A DNA stretch of 64,000 bases. It comes from Moritella marina ATCC 15381 (GTDB taxonomy: Bacteria > Pseudomonadota > Gammaproteobacteria > Enterobacterales > Moritellaceae). The notes beneath the pieces were generated by a model, which worked only from the letters and a program-made list of their open reading frames with translations, did no database searches and had not been told where the DNA came from. Positions 1-8,507 of the stretch are shown piece after piece. Positions within the stretch are counted from its first letter, which is position 1; each line of letters starts with the position of its first letter. The stretch covers positions 2,542,001-2,606,000 of the forward strand of contig NZ_CP044399.1 in the NCBI RefSeq assembly GCF_008931805.1, read 5' to 3'. The position numbers and the translations under genes were made by a program.

Positions 1-281
1 TTTATAGACGATGCCTTGGTAGCTTGTTCTTCACTTACTGGAGTGGCCGTTGTCAGCGCATTCGAGGCGGTATTCAAGTCACTATTCAAATCGTTAGTTA
101 GAGCGGTCGTTAAGTCTGTATTTAAGCTAGCAGTCGTCTCAGCTTTGGTCGTCGTCGAGGCATTAACTTGCAGACTAAATAATAGCGCGCACAATAGCGT
201 TATTTGCATAAAATACTGCATAAACGACTGTACAAAAACAGAAAACGATTGAATAGGGCTAGTTAAGCCTTGAGTGGACAT
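1..281 (-). CDS. Secreted or lipid-bilayer-anchored protein of unknown function, N-terminal part only
   Basis: An open frame runs from an ATG at 281 to the left edge of the window without a stop, so the gene is cut off. A GGGAG ribosome-binding site lies about 6 bases before the ATG. The visible 93 residues start with a polar stretch, then a hydrophobic core around residues 26-38 (ITLLCALLFSLQVNA) that reads as a signal peptide with likely cleavage after NA-S. What follows is low-complexity, rich in Thr, Ala, Asn and Leu, with repeated LNTDL/LNSDL/LNTAS units near residues 53-75. I do not recognise the family. The plus-strand open frame over the same bases is a shadow of it. Confidence 0.6.
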   Translation of the reverse strand, partial: MSTQGLTSPIQSFSVFVQSFMQYFMQITLLCALLFSLQVNASTTTKAETTASLNTDLTTALTNDLNSDLNTASNALTTATPVSEEQATKASSI

Positions 282-371
282 TACGTCACTCCCTTTAAAC
301 TCAGTGAAAGTGGGCATAAAGTAACATATCAGTCACTATAAAACCATAAAATCACCGCGAGGAACGGGCAC

Positions 372-1454
372 TTAACCCGCCGCTTTTATTAATTCATGCT
401 CACTTTGTGCGACAAATTTACCAATTTCAGCATATGCTTCGTCAGCCTCTTCTAAATCAAATAAATGCCAAACGTGGAGCATATTAGACCAGGTCTGCAA
501 TCGTACATCAGAACCTTGTGAACGGGCTTTATTGGTATAACGACGCGAATCATCAACCATCATTTCTGTATCACTAGCTTGGATCAAGATCGGGGGTAAG
601 TCAGATAAGTTGGCAAAAATAGGCGATATTTTAGGGTCTCGTGGATTCATACGGAACAAGATCGCGACCCAAATAAGCAATATGAATTGTGGAAAGTGAT
701 GGAATTTACCCATGAACGGGTTTAACAAAAAATCAGTTTTGGCATTATAGTTCAAACTGCCATAACTAAAGGTGCTATCAATACAAGGACATATTGCAAT
801 TGCAGCATCAACCTGACGGATATCTTGGTGTTTGAGCCAACCAATCAGTGCAAGTGTTAAATTACCACCCGCAGAATCACCCGCGGCATAAATCCGATGA
901 CATACTTGCGGATTATAAGGGTTGTGCTCAAGTAACCATTGATAAGCGTTACGACAGTCTTGAATGCCTTGAGTACGCGAACCATCAGGGATCATGTCAT
1001 AATTCACCGCGAATACCGCCACACCGAGCTCGCGCGATAAACGCTCTGTAACAACCCGGTGACTCTTTGCACTACCCACAGCAAACCCGCCCCCATGGAT
1101 ATAGAGTAAGCGCTTGTTCACATCACTGTTTTTACTGATCACCCACTCCCCGACTACCTTCTGCTCATTAAAATGGCTGGAGACAGGGATAATGTCACAA
1201 TCTAATTCAATATCCCCTAGGCAATCAATATTTTGACGTAAGGCATACAGGTATTTACTCGGTTTAATAAAATTGATTGGCTCTTGAATGCTTTCGATAA
1301 GTGCCAATGCTTGCGGGTATTTATAGGAAGGTGTAGGACGATAAAACGTCGCGCTTAAATCAGTACTGTCGTACTGGCGTAGATCATCACCATACAAGTT
1401 ACGGATAGCGAGCATAAGCACAACGACGATAACAGCAATAATTAAAAACCACAT
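372..1454 (-). CDS. Alpha/beta hydrolase of the hormone-sensitive-lipase / acetyl esterase family
   Basis: Predicted carboxylesterase. The oxyanion-hole motif HGGGF sits near residue 120, the nucleophile elbow GDSAGG near residue 190, and Asp (ASDTEMMVDDS) and His (HVWHLF) near the C terminus complete a Ser-Asp-His triad. This is the HSL-type (alpha/beta hydrolase fold-3) layout. The N terminus begins with one hydrophobic segment (MWFLIIAVIVVVLMLAI), so the enzyme is probably anchored in the inner membrane. I chose the ATG at 1454 because GGGGAG lies 10 bases upstream and it puts the membrane segment at the very N terminus; an in-frame ATG at 1508 would add 18 residues but has no ribosome-binding site. 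The substrate cannot be told from sequence. Confidence 0.85.
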   Translation of the reverse strand: MWFLIIAVIVVVLMLAIRNLYGDDLRQYDSTDLSATFYRPTPSYKYPQALALIESIQEPINFIKPSKYLYALRQNIDCLGDIELDCDIIPVSSHFNEQKVVGEWVISKNSDVNKRLLYIHGGGFAVGSAKSHRVVTERLSRELGVAVFAVNYDMIPDGSRTQGIQDCRNAYQWLLEHNPYNPQVCHRIYAAGDSAGGNLTLALIGWLKHQDIRQVDAAIAICPCIDSTFSYGSLNYNAKTDFLLNPFMGKFHHFPQFILLIWVAILFRMNPRDPKISPIFANLSDLPPILIQASDTEMMVDDSRRYTNKARSQGSDVRLQTWSNMLHVWHLFDLEEADEAYAEIGKFVAQSEHELIKAAG

Positions 1455-1688
1455 ATAGTGATAACTCCCCGAGTAGTATGCGCAATTGGTATGAGTAATT
1501 AATATCAATAAGTCGTATCAGCAATTCGACCGAGACCAAGCTATAACAATATCATCCTCAAAATACAAATATCAACGACGAAACATAAAATAAACAAGGA
1601 CTAAACCTCAGTATCCATATAAGGATATGAATCTGTGTCACAAGTCCAAATAAAAGCTCACTGCCATTAATTAAATATAACTAACGCA

Positions 1689-2852
1689 TTAATTTAATAT
1701 AACCAGGTCATCGATTTGAACATTTCCAGTTGGCTGTCTATCCACTGTCATTAAACTTGCTTGTTGCTCATACAATTTTGTTACTTCTACTTGGCTACTA
1801 CTATTGGTTTCTTTTTTACGATGGATGCCAAACTGATCAACATAACTGCCCGTATGTTTAATCAAAAAACGGTCGCCTAATTTTAAGCCATTGTTGCGAC
1901 CAATATTAATATTTACCTCATTGCCATCCACAGCGATAACACGCGCTTCCACCGATTTACACTGTAAACTCGCATCTAAATCAAACAGCACATCATCAAT
2001 AATCAGTTCCAAAGCGTTACCAAATTCAGAACGCCAAAACTTTAGCGTGTCGGTATCAACAATACGGTGTTTTGCAAATTCCCACTTAGTCACTTTACTG
2101 TAATTACGATCAAACAATAAACTACCATTAAAGCCATCGAATACTTGTACATTCAAACGGAAATTACGGTCAGGCAAGTCACCAGCGAGTATTTTAGCAA
2201 TACCATTTACTGCCGGTTTAAAGGTTGATATATCGGTAATAGAGCCTAAAATAATGTATTGGCTATCCGCTGATTTACTAATTTGTTTCACTTCATGTGA
2301 TGTCAAATTCCCACGTAACGGCAAAGAACTGCCGCTAAAACCAATATTTTGATTAATAAATTCTCGCGCATCAAAAGTTTGACTATTTTTACGCAGGCTT
2401 TGATATAACAAGCGGCTAAATGATTCATTAATATTGTAGATACCACCATAGCTGGCTTGTTCACGGTGACGTATATTAAAGCGTAATAACGAGACAGACT
2501 TCTGATAACCAGCGCTTAAACATTTATTACGGTCAGCAACAATATCCGTGATAACTTGTACCGTGATCTTATCGCGTTTAATTGATTCACTTTTTAAACG
2601 AATATCCCTGACTTCTCCATCCATACGGACCTGAAAACGATCTGATAGTATTTTTCCGCCATTGAAAGACTGTAAGCTTGAAACCGATGCTCCGGCATAT
2701 AATAGCGCTTGTTTCAAGGCATTACGCACCGCTAATTCACGTGCGATATCAACATCATTGTCAATAATAATCGCTTCACCCTCAACCTCATACCACTCGG
2801 CATGTAAGGTGAACGAGCAACAAACTAATAATAGTAATAGCAGTTTTTTCAT
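1689..2852 (-). CDS. flgT: Flagellar assembly protein FlgT (H-ring component)
   Basis: 387 residues with a clear signal peptide (MKKLLLLLLVCCSFTLHA), so it is periplasmic. In Vibrio, FlgT forms the H ring around the basal body and is needed to assemble the MotX/MotY T ring. The opening EWYEVEGEAIIIDND and the region DIARELAVRNALKQALLYAGA match the FlgT N-terminal domain; the final 90 residues (VIAVDGNEVNINIGRNNGLKLGDRFLI) look like the small C-terminal beta domain. The gene is divergent from a lipoprotein-flgO-flgP operon, the usual flagellar context, and has a sigma-54 type promoter 42 bases upstream. Identification is by motif memory and neighbourhood, with no search. Confidence 0.88.
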   Translation of the reverse strand: MKKLLLLLLVCCSFTLHAEWYEVEGEAIIIDNDVDIARELAVRNALKQALLYAGASVSSLQSFNGGKILSDRFQVRMDGEVRDIRLKSESIKRDKITVQVITDIVADRNKCLSAGYQKSVSLLRFNIRHREQASYGGIYNINESFSRLLYQSLRKNSQTFDAREFINQNIGFSGSSLPLRGNLTSHEVKQISKSADSQYIILGSITDISTFKPAVNGIAKILAGDLPDRNFRLNVQVFDGFNGSLLFDRNYSKVTKWEFAKHRIVDTDTLKFWRSEFGNALELIIDDVLFDLDASLQCKSVEARVIAVDGNEVNINIGRNNGLKLGDRFLIKHTGSYVDQFGIHRKKETNSSSQVEVTKLYEQQASLMTVDRQPTGNVQIDDLVILN

Positions 2853-2893
2853 TTTTTAATCGCATATTAATTCTGGAGATGTGTATTTTAAAA

Positions 2894-2908
2894 GCAACAT
2901 TTGTACCA
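2894..2908 (-). promoter_or_regulatory. Sigma-54 (RpoN) -24/-12 promoter for flgT
   Basis: On the minus strand TGGTACAAATGTTGC has the invariant GG and GC with exactly the 10-base spacing of sigma-54 promoters (consensus TGGCACGnnnnTTGC). It lies about 40 bases before the flgT start. RpoN control of middle flagellar genes is well established in vibrios; the activator (FlrA or FlrC type) is not in the window. Confidence 0.75.
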
Positions 2909-2998
2909 GATCAATTTTTTTTAAATATAAAATAACATCTAGGTTAAATTAGGCCATAAAAGCGGTATCATTATAAAAATGAGGCGGCAATGATATTT

Positions 2999-3013
2999 TG
3001 GCAAGTTAATTGC
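2999..3013 (+). promoter_or_regulatory. Sigma-54 (RpoN) -24/-12 promoter for the lipoprotein-flgO-flgP operon
   Basis: TGGCAAGTTAATTGC keeps the GG...GC core with the canonical spacing and five of six bases of TGGCAC. The transcription start would be near 3025, about 80 bases before the first ATG at 3108. It faces the flgT promoter across about 90 bases, so one enhancer-bound activator could serve both. Confidence 0.75.
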
Positions 3014-3107
3014 TTGTATTTATACATTGGTCACACATATAACCAGACCTAGACGATTAAAGGTATGCCTTTTATTATCACGTAATAATGTAAATGTAGG
3101 AATGAAT

Positions 3108-3377
3108 ATGAAGCGTTTTTTACTACCGTCATTAGCGGTTGTGTTGACTTCAGCATGTACTGTCATTGAAGAACCTAGCCACGTATTATTAACGGGTGCA
3201 AATACCAAAGTACAGCCGGTGGTCATCAAACAGATTATTGTGCAGCCTGTTTATCAGCCAAATGGCAGAAATTCAAACATGGCACAAAGTATGCTTACTA
3301 AAGAACAGTACAACAATATATTTAGAAGTCCTTATACCTACCCTTACCGCCGCGACGTTTCAACCAGCGGTAAATAA
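3108..3377 (+). CDS. Small lipoprotein, first gene of the flgO-flgP operon
   Basis: 89 residues beginning MKRFLLPSLAVVLTSAC, a signal peptide ending in a lipobox (LTSA-C), so the mature protein should be lipidated at Cys17. The ATG at 3108 has AGGA six bases upstream; the ATG two codons earlier sits too close to that site. The mature part is short and polar, with a VVIKQIIVQPVYQP stretch and no known domain. It follows the sigma-54 promoter and precedes flgO by 39 bases, so a flagellar outer-membrane role is a reasonable inference, but I do not recognise the family. Confidence 0.7.
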   Translation: MKRFLLPSLAVVLTSACTVIEEPSHVLLTGANTKVQPVVIKQIIVQPVYQPNGRNSNMAQSMLTKEQYNNIFRSPYTYPYRRDVSTSGK

Positions 3378-3416
3378 CGGTTTAATGACAATAATTAAAG
3401 CACTTAAGGAAGTAAT

Positions 3417-4100
3417 ATGAAAAAGGCAGTCATAGCTATCAGCCTAATTACCCTACTCACTGGTTGCGCATTAAAACAGCCCGTACAGCCAGAAGCAGAA
3501 AAAGAAACACCGCCTCACTCGACGTGGGATGGTAATTCTTATGAACCAAAGTACCCTAGAAGTCTGTTGCCAAACCAACCGATAAACTATACCCAAGAGT
3601 TAAGCTTTATCGTTCGTGGCCTAGCAGACCAACTGATCGTCAATGATTTGTCTATTATTCCAAATGATGAACCGATTGCCGTCACTTCGTTCGTCAATCT
3701 TGACGATCTATCGACAACAAATTGGCTCGGTCAAACATTATCAGAATCTTTTATCCATGAAATGACCATTCGCCGTATTCCCGTTATTGATTATAAAACT
3801 ACAGGTACAATCAGTGTGACTGGCCAAGGTGATTTTGTATTTACCCGTGATTGGAAAAAATTACGTGGGCAATTACCTGTATCACGTATCCTGACAGGTA
3901 CGATGTCACGTAACAGTGAAGGTGTGATTGTGAATATGCGTGTCATTAATATGGAATCTGGTTTTGTTGAATCAACATCACAAGGCATTATTCCTAATCA
4001 CTTAGTGATTGGTGGTTCAAACAGTATGGGACCACTAGAAGGTCGTGGACGTTATATTTATCGTTCTGGTTCTGCACCTTCGGTTCGTATTACTAATTAA
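3417..4100 (+). CDS. flgO: FlgO-family outer membrane lipoprotein
   Basis: 227 residues with a lipoprotein signal (LITLLTGC, lipid on the Cys). The body matches the FlgO family: ELSFIVRGLADQLIVND, then IAVTSFVNLDDLSTTNWLGQTLSESFIHEM and ILTGTMSRNSEGVIVNMRVIN. In Vibrio cholerae FlgO is an outer-membrane flagellar protein needed for normal motility, and its gene precedes flgP as here (9-base gap). The ribosome-binding site is AAGGAAGT. The C-terminal 30 residues are Gly/Ser-rich and unstructured-looking. Confidence 0.85.
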   Translation: MKKAVIAISLITLLTGCALKQPVQPEAEKETPPHSTWDGNSYEPKYPRSLLPNQPINYTQELSFIVRGLADQLIVNDLSIIPNDEPIAVTSFVNLDDLSTTNWLGQTLSESFIHEMTIRRIPVIDYKTTGTISVTGQGDFVFTRDWKKLRGQLPVSRILTGTMSRNSEGVIVNMRVINMESGFVESTSQGIIPNHLVIGGSNSMGPLEGRGRYIYRSGSAPSVRITN

Positions 4101-4109
4101 GGTTTATCA

Positions 4110-4568
4110 ATGAAATATCTACGTTTACTTTTACTTGCGACTCTGGTTAGTTTAACAGGCTGTTCACTATTAGAAAAAAATACGGTTTATGATATCAAAG
4201 AACCAAAATCATTCCCTGTGCTTAAAGCGGTTGGCTATGCTGCATTAAGTTCTCAGCCAGGCAATAGTGAAAGTGAACGTATGCTTAATGCAATGCGCGC
4301 ATCTAAATTAGATGCTTATCGTGAATTAGCAGAGCAAGTCAGTGGACAAGAGATTTACAGTGATAGCAACTATAAATCACGTTCACTGCAAGGTGAGTCA
4401 ATCGAAGCATCGGTATCTGGTATTATCCGCGGAGCGCGAGTGGTACAAACTTACCCTGTGAATGACGATGTCTATGCGACTGAGTTAGAACTCGATTTTA
4501 AACGTGTATTTGAGTTATATGAGAATACCTCATCGATGCCGACACGAGTGCAAAAAACGCGTTATTAA
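4110..4568 (+). CDS. flgP: FlgP, LPP20-family flagellar outer membrane lipoprotein
   Basis: 152 residues with signal peptide and lipobox (VSLTGC). The region LNAMRASKLDAYRELAEQVSGQEIYSDS is typical of LPP20/FlgP lipoproteins. FlgP forms the outer-membrane basal disk or ring in sheathed polar flagella and is needed for motility in Vibrio and Campylobacter. It is last in the operon and is followed by a long stem-loop. Confidence 0.87.
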   Translation: MKYLRLLLLATLVSLTGCSLLEKNTVYDIKEPKSFPVLKAVGYAALSSQPGNSESERMLNAMRASKLDAYRELAEQVSGQEIYSDSNYKSRSLQGESIEASVSGIIRGARVVQTYPVNDDVYATELELDFKRVFELYENTSSMPTRVQKTRY

Positions 4569-4582
4569 GCACGATTGATAAA

Positions 4583-4626
4583 ACTGAGTTAGCTTGTTTA
4601 ATGTCAATGAAATAAGCTAGCTCAGT
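4583..4626. terminator. Long stem-loop between convergent flgP and menA
   Basis: ACTGAGTTAGCTTGTTT and GAAATAAGCTAGCTCAGT pair over 17 positions with few mismatches around a 9-base loop. No strong T run follows on either strand, so it may be a terminator or an mRNA 3'-end stabiliser. Confidence 0.5.
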
Positions 4627-4671
4627 ACACTCTCAGTATTCTCTCAATACCCTATCCTCATCACTATCAAA

Positions 4672-5553
4672 TCAACCTAACATTAAATCTGCTGAATACA
4701 GCACGCCCCACAATAATACCGCCACCGACGTTTGTGCTAACTGCGTATTTAATTGCTTACCATCACGCTGATATATCGCGATACACAAGGCTAATTGAAC
4801 CGGTAGTATCAACAGCATTGTTAATCCTTGGTAACGGTCAAACAGTAATAATAATGACGGTAATAACATCGTAATACAATACAGGTGCTTGCTAGATTTA
4901 ACGCCTAAACGCGTTGCGAGGGTAAATTTTTGCGCGCGGCGGTCTGATGCCACATCACGAATGTTATTCACCAACATAATAGCGACGACTAACAAGCCGA
5001 CTTGGCTGGCGGGTATAAAAACATCGATAATCAGGACTTGGGTTTGTAAGTAATAGCTACCGACAACCGCCAACCAACCAAAATAAAGAAAAACAGCGAT
5101 TTCACCTAATCCATGTGACGCCAACGGACGTGGTCCACCACTATAAATATACACGCCTAACAGAGATAACACACCCAACACAACATAAGCCCAGCCGCCG
5201 ACATATATCAGATAGCAACCACTTACTATAGCCAGGAAGCACATAGATAATATACCTAGTCGCAAATTCGCGGCAGATATAAGGCCTTTTTGAAGCGCAC
5301 GATCTGGACCTAACCGGTCATCACCATCAACACCACTTTTACCATCAAAATAATCATTAGAAAGGTTCACCGCAATTTGTAATGCCATACAACAAATCAT
5401 ACATAATAGGGCGATATAAACACTAAAGTGAGCAGGAGAATCGTACCAAGCAAGCGTTTGCCCCAACAGGATCACCGCAAGCGCAACCAGCAGTGTTTTT
5501 GGGCGAGTAACAAGAAACCAAGAAGATAACGTAGTCATAATATTTAACAGCAT
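4672..5553 (-). CDS. menA: 1,4-dihydroxy-2-naphthoate polyprenyltransferase MenA
   Basis: UbiA-superfamily integral membrane prenyltransferase that attaches the polyprenyl tail to DHNA, giving demethylmenaquinone. The Asp-rich motif NDYFDGKSGVDGDDR near residues 68-82 binds prenyl diphosphate with Mg2+; the second motif is NNIRDVASDRRAQKFTLATRLG. About eight or nine hydrophobic segments fill the rest, and YSGGPRPLASHGLGE is characteristic of MenA. Start is uncertain: ATG at 5553 or at 5538 (MTTLSSWFLVTRPKTL, the more conserved N terminus), neither with a good ribosome-binding site. Menaquinone fits the anaerobic pfl block further on. Confidence 0.92.
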   Translation of the reverse strand: MLLNIMTTLSSWFLVTRPKTLLVALAVILLGQTLAWYDSPAHFSVYIALLCMICCMALQIAVNLSNDYFDGKSGVDGDDRLGPDRALQKGLISAANLRLGILSMCFLAIVSGCYLIYVGGWAYVVLGVLSLLGVYIYSGGPRPLASHGLGEIAVFLYFGWLAVVGSYYLQTQVLIIDVFIPASQVGLLVVAIMLVNNIRDVASDRRAQKFTLATRLGVKSSKHLYCITMLLPSLLLLFDRYQGLTMLLILPVQLALCIAIYQRDGKQLNTQLAQTSVAVLLWGVLYSADLMLG

Positions 5554-5616
5554 AAGACAGGAGGTATAATCAGGATAAAATACCTATTTAGTAATGTCTA
5601 TAGATATTGCAGGTAT

Positions 5617-5645
5617 AAAAAAGGTCACTCCAAATGGAATGACCT
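5617..5645 (-). terminator. Rho-independent terminator of the tandem-SBP transglycosylase gene
   Basis: On the minus strand AGGTCATTCC-atttGGAGTGACCT is followed by six T residues. It lies 55 bases after the stop codon at 5701. Confidence 0.8.
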
Positions 5646-5700
5646 AAGACAATATTATAGGTACTAAATTATAAGTAAACGTTTAAATTAAGCCGCTTAC

Positions 5701-7941
5701 TTAGTGCGTAACGACTAACTCTCTTTTCAAAATATTGTCATATGTTTCAAAGCGGCGCTTAATTTCACGGATATAGTGCACGGGTTCTTGACCACGTACA
5801 TAACCGTAACGTGCTTTCGCTGCATATTTAGATTTAGACAGTAACAACATCGCTTTTTCTACGTTGTTAAACCACACATCGTCACGCCAGCCTTTCTGTT
5901 TCGCTAAGCGCATCGCATCTCGAACATGACCCGCGCCCGCGTTATAAGACGCTAACGTAAACCAAAGTAATTGATCTTCCTGTACTTCATCTTTACGCAT
6001 GCGCTCACGAACCCAGTTCATATAACGAACACCGGCTTTAATGCCTTGCTCGGGCACGTGTACATCGATGATACCTAACTCTTTCGCCGTACGCGGCATC
6101 AATTGGAATAAGCCTTTTGCGCCTGCCATCGACTTAGCTTTTGGATTAAAACGGCTTTCTTGATGCATTTGAGCAACTAATAAACGCCAGTCAAAGCCAT
6201 ATTGATCCGCGTATTTTTTGACAATATCATCATAAGGTGACAATACACCTGAGTTATTTTGACGTACATAATCTTTATAATGGGTATCGAGACGCTTTTG
6301 GTTTTTAAAATATTTGTTATAGATAACATTATAAAATAAACCTTTGTAATGCTTCTTAATAAAGGCATTTGATTTAGCTAACAACTTATCATGACCCGAC
6401 GCGATCGCCCAACTTTGTGATTTAGGTGCACCTAACGCCATTAGCGACTGAATATCATCACGGAAGGTCATTTCAAGATCAACGATATGACTATCAGCAA
6501 TGGTCATTTCGTATTCTCTTTCACCGATCTTATCAATGATTAACTCGGTTTCTTGGTTTTCAGGTACGCCAATTAACGTAATATTATCGACGGTTTGCTT
6601 TAATGCTGTCGCACTTTCCCAATACGAGCTCGATGGTCTAATATAGATATTACTATTCGCCAGTTCTGCTTCGGATTCTATTTCAGCGCGATCTTTATGT
6701 GCAACGACTAACTCAGAGGCGTAATGATAAGGACGTGAAAAGGCAATCCCCTTCTTACGCCGCTGCTCTGTCGGCGTTAAAAAGCCTAATGCGATATCCG
6801 CTCTATCTTCAAGTAAATAATCAAGTAGCGCGACATTATTGGGCGCGACAATTATTTCATAACGTAACTTATGTTCTTTAGCAAAACGTTTGGCCAGTTC
6901 ATAATGAAAACCCAGTAGTTCGCCACGCCAAATATAATAAGAAGAAAGGTTGTTACGTAATACAAAACGCACTGTTTTGGTTTCTTGAATTTTTTGCCAT
7001 TGCGATTTATAGCGACTTGTTGCTTTTGATGTCGCTTTAGCAATGAGGTTTTGTGCTTTTAGAAATTGATTTAATTCATTTAACAAAATCTTATTGCTCG
7101 GTGCAACCCCCCAACCCAGATAACGCGTTGCACTCGCCTGTAGACTCATTTTAATGTCATCACGATAAGCGCTGGCTGACTTAATCAAGTTCTTATCTTG
7201 AATTGTCATATCGAATTCACCGCTGGCTAACTTATCGTATAGCGCTTCATGGCTAATCGCACTATCGACTATGCGGATCTTAAGTTTAGGGTATACCTTT
7301 TGTAATCCTAACGCCGTTGACTGGTAACTTTTTCCTTTTTGAATGACGATCTCGCGGCCATTCAAATCTTTGCCCGTTTTTAAACTTTTGCTTTGGCTGC
7401 CCATCACGAGATATTCTTTTGTCAGCATATAAGGTTTGGTAAAACTGACTAATTTAGCTCTTGCAGGGGTTTTCGTTAAATTCGCAGCAATAACATCACC
7501 TTTGCCTGCTAATAGCATAGGAATAAGATCAACAAATTTTTTAACACGAATTTTTTCGAGCTTTAAATTATTTTCGTCAGCAAATTGTTGTAGGTACTCT
7601 AATTCAATATTTTGTGGATGGCCCCTACGAGGAAAAATGATCTCGCCACCTGCCCAGGTTAATACACGTAAAACAGCCTGATTAGGTAGGCTAACAACAG
7701 CAATTGGCGCAGCAGCTATAAGCAGGGGGGCAGGCTGTGAGCCTGTAAATTGAAGGTTAGTTGGCTTGCTGTTAGTGGATAAAGTCGTCGAATCTTGAGT
7801 TGCAGGTTCAACGTCCACAGTCGCCTTTAAGCCTGCGACGGCATTCGACTGAAGAGATACAATAAACGTGTCTAGAATAAGTACAGTGAGTAACACTAAA
7901 TATACTTTTTTAGCTGTCCGGCTGATTAAAATTTTATACAT
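5701..7941 (-). CDS. MltF-like lytic transglycosylase with two solute-binding domains
   Basis: 746 residues; ordinary MltF proteins are about 480-520. An N-terminal hydrophobic segment (YLVLLTVLILDTFIV) anchors or exports it. Two consecutive family-3 solute-binding (SBP_bac_3) domains follow, about residues 80-305 and 320-540, each with the typical GDV/ADIA...FSRPY or SFTKPY strand. A goose-type lysozyme (SLT) domain occupies about 570-715, with catalytic Glu near 595 in MHQESRFNP, then GAKGLFQLMPRTAKELG and the ASYNAGAGHV motif. The SLT part should cleave peptidoglycan to 1,6-anhydromuropeptides; the SBP parts probably sense a ligand such as an amino acid or muropeptide. Single gene with its own terminator. 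Three 23-bp repeats lie directly upstream. Confidence 0.88.
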   Translation of the reverse strand: MYKILISRTAKKVYLVLLTVLILDTFIVSLQSNAVAGLKATVDVEPATQDSTTLSTNSKPTNLQFTGSQPAPLLIAAAPIAVVSLPNQAVLRVLTWAGGEIIFPRRGHPQNIELEYLQQFADENNLKLEKIRVKKFVDLIPMLLAGKGDVIAANLTKTPARAKLVSFTKPYMLTKEYLVMGSQSKSLKTGKDLNGREIVIQKGKSYQSTALGLQKVYPKLKIRIVDSAISHEALYDKLASGEFDMTIQDKNLIKSASAYRDDIKMSLQASATRYLGWGVAPSNKILLNELNQFLKAQNLIAKATSKATSRYKSQWQKIQETKTVRFVLRNNLSSYYIWRGELLGFHYELAKRFAKEHKLRYEIIVAPNNVALLDYLLEDRADIALGFLTPTEQRRKKGIAFSRPYHYASELVVAHKDRAEIESEAELANSNIYIRPSSSYWESATALKQTVDNITLIGVPENQETELIIDKIGEREYEMTIADSHIVDLEMTFRDDIQSLMALGAPKSQSWAIASGHDKLLAKSNAFIKKHYKGLFYNVIYNKYFKNQKRLDTHYKDYVRQNNSGVLSPYDDIVKKYADQYGFDWRLLVAQMHQESRFNPKAKSMAGAKGLFQLMPRTAKELGIIDVHVPEQGIKAGVRYMNWVRERMRKDEVQEDQLLWFTLASYNAGAGHVRDAMRLAKQKGWRDDVWFNNVEKAMLLLSKSKYAAKARYGYVRGQEPVHYIREIKRRFETYDNILKRELVVTH

Positions 7942-7970
7942 TACATTCCTTTATAATGTTTATAATACAT

Positions 7971-8039
7971 CTCTGTATAAACTTATGTTACAACCCTGTA
8001 TAAACTTATATTAGAGCTCTTTATAAATTTATAGTACGA
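7971..8039. repeat. Three tandem 23-bp imperfect repeats upstream of the transglycosylase gene
   Basis: Copies start at 7971, 7994 and 8017 and share the core CTnTnTATAAAnTTATnnTA. The array ends 29 bases before the start codon at 7941, so it covers the likely promoter. Period 23 is close to two helical turns. Confidence 0.75.
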
Positions 8040-8111
8040 CTCGAGTATTTTACGGCTATCTGATTATGTTATTATCGATATCTAAATCCACTCTCTATAG
8101 GGCTCTATTTT

Positions 8112-8258
8112 ATGCTTATTTCTTTTTTTGTTGGTATTACCTTGGTTGTGTACATTAAGCAAAAAGCGCTTAAACCACACTCACATGACACTATAATGAT
8201 GTTAATTAGCGATGGCTATAAGGCACTATATGGCGACATTAAAAAGCTAATGAAATAA
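8112..8258 (+). CDS. Possible 48-residue single-span membrane protein
   Basis: A short open frame starting ATG at 8112 encodes a hydrophobic N terminus (MLISFFVGITLVVYI) followed by a basic, soluble tail ending GDIKKLMK. This is the layout of a small membrane-anchored protein. The only ribosome-binding candidate, AGGG, is rather far upstream. I do not recognise it; it may be non-coding. Confidence 0.3.
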   Translation: MLISFFVGITLVVYIKQKALKPHSHDTIMMLISDGYKALYGDIKKLMK

Positions 8259-8507
8259 TTACATATTAATAGCGGAATCGTCAATAGTATCCACGAACGG
8301 TTAAATAAAGCGCACCAAATAGATTCAAAAACTATTAAAATCACACTAAAAAGTCGATACAGCTAAAGATTTATTAACATAAAGCATGAATGGCTTTACA
8401 TTTGCGTTGTGACCGATAAACTGACGCCTCTCAACTGTACTAACTGTCGCTTAATACGCCACAGATTATGCTCCATATCACGATACAGAAAGCAGAGGAC
8501 GTCAATT

